NCBI RefSeq assembly: GCF_019649055.1
Contig: NW_026570232.1
Coordinates: 992,001-1,056,000, forward strand
DNA length: 64,000 nucleotides
Direction of reading: 5' to 3'
DNA from: Paramacrobiotus metropolitanus
Taxonomy: Eukaryota; Tardigrada; Eutardigrada; Parachela; Macrobiotidae
The notes under the pieces are model-generated. The model searched no databases. It was not told the DNA's origin and worked only from the letters and a program-made list of their open reading frames with translations. How positions within the stretch are numbered: position 1 is the first letter of the stretch; the number at the start of each line of letters is the position of its first letter. Positions 27,901 to 36,073 of the stretch are shown in pieces. Position numbers and translations under genes: made by a program.

Positions 27901-29105
27901 CCGGTTTCCTGCAGCCCTTCCCCAGCCTCCCATTCCCACCCGGCATGCTCCCGCACAGCCACACCGACAAGAATCAAAACACCTCCCCTGACCCGGGTGC
28001 CCGTCATCCGCACCACCATGCCGTGCACAGCGAATCCGAAGGCGATGAGTTTGACCACTCGGACGACGAGACCGAGCACCCGTACAATCTGACCCCGGGC
28101 AGTCACCACCACGACGACAGCATGGCCTACGATCTGTCGCCGCGGCGCGCCAGCTCTTCCCTGTCGGATGAGCATTCTCGCAAGGAGGAGAACGAGAAAC
28201 CGCTGGATTTATCCGTGCCGACCCGCCCCCCACCGGCCACCATCTTCACCCGTGTCACCAGCCCGAGTTCGGCCCGCAAGACGCACATCTTCGGTGAGCC
28301 GAACCAGGAGGAGATGGGCATCTTCCCGTATCCCTTTGGGCCGGGTGGGCGGAGCTTCCTCGGGGGTATCCCGGCCAACGTGCACGAAGAGATGCAAAAG
28401 TATCTTGCCATGACGCCGCGCTATCCCTTCTTCAACCCTTTTCTGGCCAACACCCAGCACCCGCCCTTTGATCTCTTCACGCCACGCACCCACGCCCCGC
28501 CCGCCGCACCGGCTGCCCCACCGCCGGCCCCACCGGCCGTCCAGGTGCCGACACCGGTGTCCTCGTCGGTGTACAGCGTCGGAGCCAGTCCGACGAAATC
28601 CAAAGAGCGCTACACGTGTAAATTCTGCTTCAAGATCTTCCCACGCTCCGCTAATCTGACCCGGCATCTGCGCACCCATACCGGCGAGCAGCCATACAAG
28701 TGCAACGTCTGCGGGCGGTCATTCAGTATCTCCTCCAATCTGCAGCGGCATGTCCGCAATATCCACCACAAGGAAAAGCCCTTCAAGTGTCCGCTGTGCG
28801 AGAGGTGTTTCGGTCAGCAGACCAATCTCGACCGGCATCTGAAGAAGCACGAAGCCGAGGAGGGATTGTTGACCAGTAAGCCGGCGCGCAACGGGGATAT
28901 GGGGGTCAGTATGGCGCCGGTGCGGTCGGGAACGCCGTATTCCTCGGAGGAGGAGGAGATGGAGGAGGAGGAAGACGAAGAGGAGTGTGTCAGTGAGAGC
29001 TCCGGCCAGCGGAAGGCCGCCGAGGAGGAGGCGGTGCCGGTGACGCCGGTAAAGGTCAACGGCACGGCGCTGCATCCCAAGATGATGCTGAAGATTAACC
29101 GATGA
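12937..29105 (+). CDS. PRDM3/PRDM16-type PR-domain zinc-finger transcription factor (5' end not resolved)
   Basis: Orthologue group of vertebrate MECOM/PRDM16 and fly hamlet; in those animals it is a nuclear regulator that recruits CtBP. Exons in phase: 12937-13317, 18613-18732, 23270-23417, 26650-26824, 27192-27544, 27778-29105, giving at least 834 residues. Exon 1 carries [10 protein letters not shown] and GIWTR, the start of the PR domain, which continues through exons 2 and 3. Exon 4 encodes a C2HC finger (RCQKCLARF...HITSEC). Exon 5 has three C2H2 fingers very close to MECOM. Exon 6 has a proline-rich spacer, PLDLS (28200-28214, CtBP motif) with YNLT and YDLS relatives nearby, then three more C2H2 fingers at about 28.61-28.86 kb and an acidic tail. 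Introns are 5.3, 4.5, 3.2, 0.37 and 0.23 kb. The true start is unknown; ATG 13015 is the first in-frame ATG, but the frame is open back to the acceptor. Vertebrate orthologues have more N-terminal fingers. Confidence 0.93.
13318..18612 (+). other. PRDM gene intron 1
   Basis: AT-rich intron DNA with donor GTAGGT and acceptor CTGTAG. It contains a GC-rich patch at about 13.93-14.0 kb. No coding exon or RNA gene is recognised in it. Long introns in developmental transcription factor genes often hold enhancers, but nothing here proves that. Confidence 0.5.
18733..23269 (+). other. PRDM gene intron 2
   Basis: Intron between two PR-domain exons. It is mostly AT-rich with more balanced patches near 20.8-21.0 kb, 21.4-21.7 kb and 22.1-22.6 kb. 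No domain-bearing frame was found. An undetected small exon cannot be excluded, but the PR domain reads continuously across the junction without one. Confidence 0.5.
23418..26649 (+). other. PRDM gene intron 3
   Basis: Intron separating the PR-domain exons from the zinc-finger exons. It contains a run of ten G residues near 23.66 kb and is otherwise AT-rich. No coding evidence. An internal promoter for a form lacking the PR domain, as known for vertebrate EVI1, would be expected about here, but I see no specific signal. Confidence 0.45.
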
Positions 29106-30082
29106 ATTCATGACAATTTCTTCTAGTTTATTAGTATGGTCTGACCGGCCCCACACATGTAGACGGTGTTTGTGCATTTTTTGTAGATGGTTTTTTTCTC
29201 AGCTGATTGGATACGGTGTATTAAGCGCGCTTCTAGTGGATAACGCTAATTTTTCTTTGGTTTTCAATTAATTTTTACATTTGCGCTTTTTAGTTGTTTT
29301 TAGTTTGAATTCGGTGCTGAATAATTAATTGACGGCTGCATTGTACCTGTGTTGAACAAACTGGGAATGAATGAAATCTCACCATTCAATCAAATGTGTA
29401 CGTTGATATAAGTAATTAAATTTTATTATTTGGAACCGAAGAAAGTGCCACGTTGGTAATCTATAGCTATCGGAAAGCACAACTATCGGAAGGAACATTT
29501 ACCAGTTTGGCAACTGGCATTACGTATTGGAATTATTGTCGTATAATTTCCTTGATTTTTATACACTATGAGATCTACATTTCGCTTTGAAGGAGTGAAA
29601 CTAACGATAGCTGAGTGACCATGGCATACAGATCTGCCGATTTTCGAATTATGCACAAACGATTATCGCTTCCTTGATGTTAACAACAACTTGAACAGCT
29701 TTGCGAACACATTATTTGATAACATGCCCTTAATTAGGAGGCAGCGAATATGCTAGATGGCTATTCGGATGGATTTTTAAATCTATCTTGCAATTATATA
29801 AAGAAGTAATATGCGCAGTCTCTTGCAATTAACTAAAAGTACGAACACTATGTCATATTACGTATGCTTTATATGATTTAATCAAGTACAATACTGCACT
29901 TAATTCCATTTTGTTGATGTTACAAAAAAACTTGTTTATGTATGCATAAGTTACAATTAGCGCTGTACATCAACTGCAGCGATCCACATTTCCATAATTT
30001 GTTTATTTAATGGCGTGTTGTGAATTTCCGCAGTGTCAGATGTAACAAGTAAGTCCACTCGATCAAGTCCAGCATACAGAAA
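29106..30082. other. 3' UTR and intergenic DNA after the PRDM gene
   Basis: AT-rich, without coding frames. The 3' UTR of the PRDM gene must lie here. No canonical AATAAA is obvious close to the stop; an ATTAAA variant occurs near 29.41 kb. Confidence 0.4.
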
Positions 30083-30766
30083 ATGAAAAACAAAGCAGCA
30101 CTACTGAATCTGCACTCACGACCTTTCTCACCGAAACCCAGTTGTCTCGCTAGGAAACTCGCCATAAAAGCGAACGATAAAGCGAAAATGTCATGTTCGC
30201 AATCCAGGAAACCTCACCGATCAAAGCACGTTGACGAACAAAAGGGAGACGATTTCGAGAAGGGCAGAAAAATGGCCGATCCGCGGGATTTCCGTCGGTT
30301 TACCATGGACGAAGCCAAAGCACGCGGCATCAAGATGGGCGTGGTCAATAAGATCAACATCCAACAGCGTCCCATCCACATCAACCAGCAGATTGTGGAA
30401 GTGGCACGCGTGAAGAACGCCCAACATTATATCCATTATTTACTGCAAGGGAAGGTGCCGCAACTGGAGCACACTGGTGTGGGTGGAGAACAGGTCACAG
30501 CGCCTAATGTCGGGATGAGGACTAGAAAAACCCCGTTCAAACCAGTAAAACCGAAGAAAATCGTCAAGACAGACAAAGCGTTGCCTGGTGCTGAGAAAGA
30601 AAAAGTGTGCAGAATTCCTAAAAAGATTTTCGCCTTGAGAAACACACTTCCGGTGCGACCGGCATCTTTAGTCGGTGGTGCTTATAGAAAGGGCAAGAGT
30701 TTACCAGAAAAGACGGAACACAAGGACAAAACGTTAATCTCAAAAAGAATTTCGACAGATAAGTAG
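30083..30766 (+). CDS. Basic single-exon protein of unknown function, 227 aa
   Basis: An uninterrupted 227-codon frame with an in-frame upstream stop about 33 bp before the ATG, so the start is well set. The product is strongly basic, rich in Lys and Arg, with no signal peptide or membrane segment. The centre (about residues 68-125) is the most protein-like part: it starts PRDFRRFTMDEAKARGIKMG and continues with an Ile/Gln/His-rich stretch that may be helical. Both flanks are lysine-rich and probably disordered. I recognise no family. Lack of introns contrasts with the neighbouring genes and could mean a retrocopy or a young gene. It follows the PRDM gene on the same strand about 1 kb downstream. 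A nuclear or nucleic-acid-binding role is a guess from charge alone. Confidence 0.6.
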   Translation: MKNKAALLNLHSRPFSPKPSCLARKLAIKANDKAKMSCSQSRKPHRSKHVDEQKGDDFEKGRKMADPRDFRRFTMDEAKARGIKMGVVNKINIQQRPIHINQQIVEVARVKNAQHYIHYLLQGKVPQLEHTGVGGEQVTAPNVGMRTRKTPFKPVKPKKIVKTDKALPGAEKEKVCRIPKKIFALRNTLPVRPASLVGGAYRKGKSLPEKTEHKDKTLISKRISTDK

Positions 30767-31667
30767 AGGAGCGCAAATGGTCCATGGAAGAACAAATAAT
30801 CACTAGTTTCATCACTTTAAGTACAGTACTTCTCCATGTTTTACGGGAGCAGGCAGCAGTTACGGTGTTAATGTTCTCGCTTTACCCAGATTCCAGGCAT
30901 TCTACCATGCAAGTGATTTTTTGCAATCAAGTTATTGCAGGACGTCCAACATTCTGATGGCCAAAGCACAAGATATGATGAATAATTGATAACTATTTTG
31001 TGTCGTACATTTTTACACCATGCAGAAGTGCAAATGTATCAACAGCGAAATGCGATATGTACTTTTAAGTCATAAAGATTAATAATGCAGACACGAGTAT
31101 GTGTTAATTGTACTACTACTAACTACTAATGGTTAAAGTAGTATTCGTACTTACAGTCAGTTTCATAACCGCTTGGTAAAGCTGAAATCTGGGTTCTTTT
31201 AAGGGGCTTCCAGCACAATACACTGAATACAGTACTATGTATGAACAGCCACTAGCCAGCGACTAACTGATGAAACCAACGTAATTAGCTAAAAGACCAC
31301 AAATTCTTTAATATTCTTGTCTGTGCGATCAGCGAAAACTGTACAGTAACTGTTGACAAAAACAAACCGATCAACCACAGTAAATGCAATTAAAAAAACT
31401 CCAAAGAGCTGAGAAATACTAAAACGGCCTAACTGGTATTACAAGCTACATAGAATAACAGCGCTTCCGAGTTGAGAAAATCTATGTAGTTGAAAAAATA
31501 ACTTTGACAATGTAATATGATACAATTCTTCCACGAAGTCCACGAAAACAAAATATGAAATCTGTCCACTAAGCACGCAACAAACTAATACCCATGGAAC
31601 ATGTTACAACACTGCTCGGCCTGTACGCAGTGTGTAAGAATGCTTCGAGATGCCAGTTCTGGGTCAG
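30767..31667. other. Convergent intergenic region
   Basis: AT-rich DNA between the basic single-exon gene and the 3' end of the H2A variant gene. No coding frame, histone 3' stem-loop or clear AATAAA for the minus-strand gene was recognised. Confidence 0.4.
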
Positions 31668-33053
31668 CTACTCCTCATCTTCCTGCGCCACGGCTTTCTT
31701 CGATTTCTTCTTAGGCGACTTTGACTTGGACTTCTCGGATTTCTCCTTTTCCGGTTTGGCTACGAATGAGACATCGATACAGAACACGTTTTTAACAGGG
31801 ACAATAAAAACAACTTTGACACAGCAACTGGATCGCTCGCGAGTCTTCTTGCTAAATCGATCTCTAAATGAATTCTCAGTACCTATACATTTATTGCCAC
31901 CTTAAATTAAAATTAATTAATGCTGTAATCTTAAACTAAGCGTCCGAAACGCAATCAGCTGTAATGAGAAATTAAACATACTGGATTGTTAACATACTGA
32001 AAATTTCTCTCACCTTCGGTCGTCAGATTAATATTGGTGTCCGCCACCTTCCACTGGCTATGTGGCTTCAGCAGAGCCGGGTGAAGGTGCGGGATCACCC
32101 CACCTTGGGCGATGACGACGCCCTCGCAAAAGCGATTCAGTTCTACAAAACCAATCGATATAGCACATACGTTACGTAACACATGTCAGGCAGTTTGCAA
32201 ACAACATCGACCAGCAAACTGCAAGTTACAATTCAACTTCGAAGTACAGTACATTAGAATTAACGGGAATATCAATAACTGAAATCGCTCCGAAATACCA
32301 TGCAAGAGATTTTACAAGGCAAGTGATGGTTACCAGATACATTTACGCTCTCGGAGAAATAACCAAGAAACTCAGAAACTCAAGCTTTTCAAGAGTCAAT
32401 ACAACACGAATACTCATTTCTTTACGGAACTGACGAGGTAAACTCTTCAGAAAAGAGAGAGCGGGTTAATCAGATATTCTCACCTTCGTCGTTCCGGATG
32501 GCCAGCTGGATATGGCGAGGACTGATCCGCTTCTTCTTGTTGTCGGTAGAGGCCTTGCCAGCTAACTCCAAAACTTCCGCGACCAGATACTCAACAACGG
32601 CCGCCTGCAATGGCGCGAAACACTGCAAAATCGCATAAATGATGCACATGACCAACGACTACTTACGGTATACACGCCGGAAGCCACGCTCAACCGTTTG
32701 GCGTAGTTGCCTTTCCGCAGGGCCCGAATAAAACGCGATACTGGCATGACCAGTCCCGAACGCCCTGACTTGGTTTGCTGCAACAACAGACGACACCATA
32801 TAATCACGTATCACCTGCTTTTCAATAACTGCAAAACCTATAAGACCAGGATGCTCGAGTACTTATACAATAAAAAATATCTGCAATAGTGGAACACTGG
32901 AAGAACCTTAGAACCAGCAAGAATTCAACGAATCAGTGTAAGGATCGCAAATCAGATGCACTCCAACGGACTGCATTGCATACAATCCGTAAACAAGAAA
33001 GTTACAAGTCTCACCCGTTTTTTCTGGACAGTTTTGGCTCCGCGTCCTGACAT
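31668..33053 (-). CDS. Divergent histone H2A variant with an extended Lys/Ser-rich tail
   Basis: Five exons on the minus strand: 33053-33015, 32777-32667, 32604-32484, 32142-32014 and 31759-31668; together 163 residues. It begins [13 protein letters not shown] and has a full H2A fold with the conserved blocks [32 protein letters not shown] and AIRNDEELNR. The acidic-patch residues of H2A (three Glu in alpha2; Asp-Glu-Glu in NDEEL) are all present. Loop L1 differs from canonical H2A ([11 protein letters not shown] where canonical reads ERVGAGAPVYL). The tail is about 45 residues: after [16 protein letters not shown] it becomes a Lys/Ser/Glu-rich stretch ending QEDEE. It lacks the SQE(Y/F) end of H2A.X and any macro domain. 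Introns and absence of a 3' histone hairpin suggest a polyadenylated replacement variant. H2A family membership is firm; the variant class is not recognised. Confidence 0.9.
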
Positions 33054-33369
33054 TTTTTAGAATTAACGAGATACGGTTGTAATTAAAAAACAATAATAGG
33101 GTAAGGATTAAAGGAGATCCCAAACGCGCCAAAACTCACAAAAGTTAGCGGAACTGATAACGATTTCCAACGGCAGATCTACCCTAAACTAGAAGCAGCA
33201 GCTGGATGGATACTGATAGTGCGACTAAAAGGAGGTCCGTCTGGCAACTGCCTTTGCGTAGCATACAGTGCACGGCGTGCACGCTGCGGCTGACAACCAC
33301 AAAAAATGGGCGGAGCGCAAACATCACACCTTCCACTAGGAACGTAGAGAGCCGCCCCTCAAAGATTCG

Positions 33370-33377
33370 GATTGGCT
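33370..33377 (-). promoter_or_regulatory. CCAAT box upstream of the H2A variant gene
   Basis: AGCCAATC reads on the minus strand about 320 bp upstream of the H2A start codon, beside a GC-rich stretch with GGGGCGG and CTCCGCCC. CCAAT boxes are common in histone promoters. Its distance from the start leaves room for a 5' UTR, but the transcription start is not known. Confidence 0.35.
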
Positions 33378-33904
33378 GTAAAGTTCCGGCACCGTTCCTG
33401 ATGCAGTTCAGTTCTATTCGTATGCCAGAGACGAGTGCAAAACTTTTGTTCTCCAGTAACGTGTTCAAGCAATTCACTGAAATGACTGAATACATCCGGA
33501 TCCGAAAAACTGTTGCAGTAAGTACTAAGTACTGAGTACTTAGCTGAACAGCCTGAACACAGCAGCCCTGGCCCATCTTTTGGGTACAGACATAAGCATT
33601 ACCATGTGTAAGGTGAAAATTTTCCCCATTACCATTACCCTACCTTTTGGGGAAGGGGAATGAAGATGGAAGAGCAACAGATGACAAAAAATCACGTTTG
33701 TTAAGAGCAGAAAGATTCTTTCTCCCGACGCTCTATCTCCGTATCTCATACGCGTGAAGGCGTGGCCGACCTCAATCGGCAGGCTACCGCTCACTTCGCC
33801 TTCATTTTGGCCACGATAATTTTTGGTTTTGGTCAAAATATTTCGGCCGTGGTTCTACGGGCCACTGGGCCAAAGGTACCGACTTTAATGCACACTTCGC
33901 TAAC

Positions 33905-34040
33905 AGTGAGCATAAGAAAACATAAGAAATCATAATAAAATACATGGAATATATGATAAGAAAGCATAAGAAAACAGGGAAGCATAAGAACATAAGATAA
34001 CTAGAACGTTTGAAAACATAAGAAAAAAAGAAGCCTAAGA
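33905..34040. repeat. CATAAGAAA minisatellite-like tract
   Basis: Irregular repeats of CATAAGAAA and close variants (about eight copies, units of 9-16 bp) make up this tract. It is purine-rich on the plus strand and not coding. Confidence 0.6.
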
Positions 34041-34450
34041 GAAGCTGGAAAAACAAGATGCCCGAAATGCCCAGTTGCCGAAAAGAGCGTTTGCCGAATG
34101 AGTGCTGAAGTAATTCTATGCGGCCGCAGTGATCGGAAGCGCTATCGGCATACGATTTTAAACAGTTATGCTCGCCGTTATTTCGGCGAATTTTAACCTG
34201 CCAAAACTTTACGATTTTCAAGCCTGTCAAGTGTCGAGAATGGGATAGGGCGATAGGGGCGATGAAAATGCGAGATGGAAGTCGGGTTAGCCGGGGAAAA
34301 GATGGGCTGGGGAGTTACTCAGTGCAAGGTGGATGGGATGGGGTGGAATTATCGAAAATGGGCGGTTCATAGTATGTACTAAAAAGTCTACAAGGTGTTA
34401 CGTCACGAACGTCATACGTGCACCGTGCACCAGTTTTTGTGGGTGCAAAT

Positions 34451-35307
34451 TAGAGCCCTGCACGAGCCGAGCTGCTCGGCTCGGCTCACGAGCGCTCGGC
34501 GCTCGCGAGCACTTCGAGCGAGCAGGCGTCGTTTTGCGAATTTGCGAACGAGCTGAGCAATAGAAAAAAATTGCGAGCGAGCCGAGCGAGCGGGATGGTC
34601 GGGTGCGAGCGATCGCGAGCCTACAGGCTGACATTGTGCGAACTGGAGAAGTTTCTAGTACAAAATTACATTGACCGACCTGAAAACGATCTTAAACCAC
34701 CGTCACCTTCGCGCTTCGCGCGAATTGATTTATTTACTAACTTTCCTAGACCGGTTGGAACTTGGGACGCACGACTAAATTTTGATATTTTGTACTCGTA
34801 GCCAACAAAAACATTATTTGACGGGTTTATGAATCAGTTGAATGATTCCTAAGAAAGGTGCATTTTAATTTTTGAGCATTCTATTATACGTATTTATTTC
34901 AGGCCAAATTAAGAAAACTACATCCAGTTGAAAATTAGAGAAATGGATTAGCAAAAAAATGAAAAGCTAATGATACGGACTACCAGTATGGAGATATAAG
35001 TGATTGTCTCTGAACATCCAATTACACTTATGTTAGTTATGTACTGAGTTTTTGTGTTGGTGAAAAGTTTGGTATAATTAATTCGTGCAAAAAAATTGAT
35101 ACGTAAATTTTTGCCGATCTTACGAGCGAGCCGATTTACCAAAATAAAATTACGAGCGAGTTGAGCGAGCAGAAGCAAATAAAAATTGGAAAACGAGCGA
35201 GTTGAGCGAGCGGTGGTTTGGGCGCGAGCGAGCTGAGCGAGCAGGAAGTTTAAAAAAGCAGAAACGAGCGAGTTGAGCAGCAGTTTTGCTGCTCGTGCAG
35301 GGCTCTA
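34451..35307. mobile_element. Non-autonomous hAT-type DNA transposon (MITE), intact ends
   Basis: The 857-bp element has perfect 17-bp terminal inverted repeats (TAGAGCCCTGCACGAGC) and is flanked by an 8-bp direct duplication GTGCAAAT at 34443-34450 and 35308-35315. An 8-bp duplication and TAGAG/CAGGG-type ends are typical of the hAT superfamily. Both subterminal zones are packed with GAGCGAGC-type repeats (about 34.46-34.62 and 35.12-35.28 kb), as expected for transposase-binding sites. The AT-rich middle has no transposase frame, so it would need a transposase in trans. The perfect duplication and repeats suggest a fairly recent insertion. Confidence 0.9.
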
Positions 35308-35410
35308 GTGCAAATTAGTGAGATTACTTTTTAATTAATAGGTATACCCACCCATTAAGCTTACAGAAAAACAATTAACATCACAAAGCAGTGCACTCAA
35401 TCAGCAGAAA

Positions 35411-35520
35411 ACAGCCTCGCGCCGAGGCCCTCGGGAGGTCTAAGATCAGAGAACAACAGTACTGACCTATATTAAATTTTGCTCCGGTTGGAGCAGGGAG
35501 CTGTTCCCTGAACGGAGGTC
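35411..35520 (+). ncRNA. Candidate structured RNA with U2-like blocks (weak)
   Basis: In order on the plus strand: a 6-bp hairpin GCCTCG-CGC-CGAGGC; the block CTAAGATCA; TATATTAAATTTT; a perfect hairpin TGCTCC-GGTT-GGAGCA; then GGAGCAGGGAG. The three short blocks also occur in that order in animal U2 snRNA, and TAAATTTTG resembles an Sm site. The spacing is too short for a real U2 and the branch-site recognition region is missing. It may be a U2-derived fragment, another small RNA, or coincidence. Confidence 0.2.
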
Positions 35521-35542
35521 GCGTTCCCGCGCTGGATTCCTT

Positions 35543-35623
35543 TGCTGATACGCTGGCGTAGATATTCCGGAATATTGATAAACGTATAAGATATGTCAAC
35601 ATATCTACGCCAGCGTATTAGCA
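35543..35623. repeat. 23-bp inverted repeat (hairpin)
   Basis: The arms 35543-35565 and 35601-35623 pair at 22 of 23 positions around a 35-nt loop. The arm core is ACGCTGGCGTAGATAT. It may be a small foldback element or part of a structured transcript. No target duplication was evident. Confidence 0.7.
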
Positions 35624-36073
35624 GAGAAAACCCGGTGCTCGTGCCACGCCGGTTTCTTGCCGTACCCTCCTACCCACTTCCGTAAGTAGCATTCCGGTCC
35701 GACTGGTCCTAGCGTTCGAAGCCCAAAGCGCTGAACAGGCAGTCTTGGGTCATGTTCTGGCACTTGGCTGCCTTATCGGCTTATCCTGTTCCGCCTTTGC
35801 AGCCGCTGCTCCCGCTCGCACGGATGTTGCCAACTTGCCACGATATGCAACAAGGCCAGTCGCAGGTGTTTTGTTACAGACTTACAGTGCGCTACTGCGA
35901 TCCACAGAAATGAATAATTTAATAACTAATCAAGTACCAAAATCTTCAGCATTTCATACAGAGGAAGTATTCAAGTCACAACATCACTGCTAAAACGTCA
36001 TAAGACATCTAAAATTTCAACGTAATACTAATTAAACGCGGCATTAAAACTTCACCTGAAGAAGTGCATGAAA

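Larger units (their letters stand above)
33054..34450. other. Region upstream of the H2A variant gene
   Basis: No supported gene. The first few hundred bases should contain the H2A promoter; a CCAAT box in minus-strand orientation lies at 33370-33377. Overlapping frames on both strands at 33.2-33.6 kb lack domains. A CATAAGAA-type repeat tract lies at 33.9-34.04 kb. Confidence 0.4.
35308..36073. other. Intergenic region with hairpins, downstream of ECH1
   Basis: This stretch lies between the hAT element and the ECH1 stop codon. It carries a cluster of perfect short hairpins at 35.41-35.51 kb, a 23-bp hairpin at 35543-35623 and GC-balanced sequence to about 35.85 kb. A possible minus-strand ATTAAA polyadenylation signal for ECH1 lies at 35918-35923. 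No coding frame is convincing. Confidence 0.45.

Noticed and set aside
27214-29177. Many long antisense and shifted frames across the PRDM zinc-finger exons
   Set aside because: They are by-products of the GC-rich coding strand; the zinc-finger frame explains the region.
33184-33576. Long overlapping frames on both strands (109 and 130 codons)
   Set aside because: The strands mirror each other, the products show no motif, and the region is the expected promoter flank of the H2A gene.
35700-35740. A GTTCGAAGCCC string resembling a tRNA B box
   Set aside because: No matching A box or cloverleaf stems upstream. Similar strings near 22.75 kb and 38.97 kb fail in the same way.
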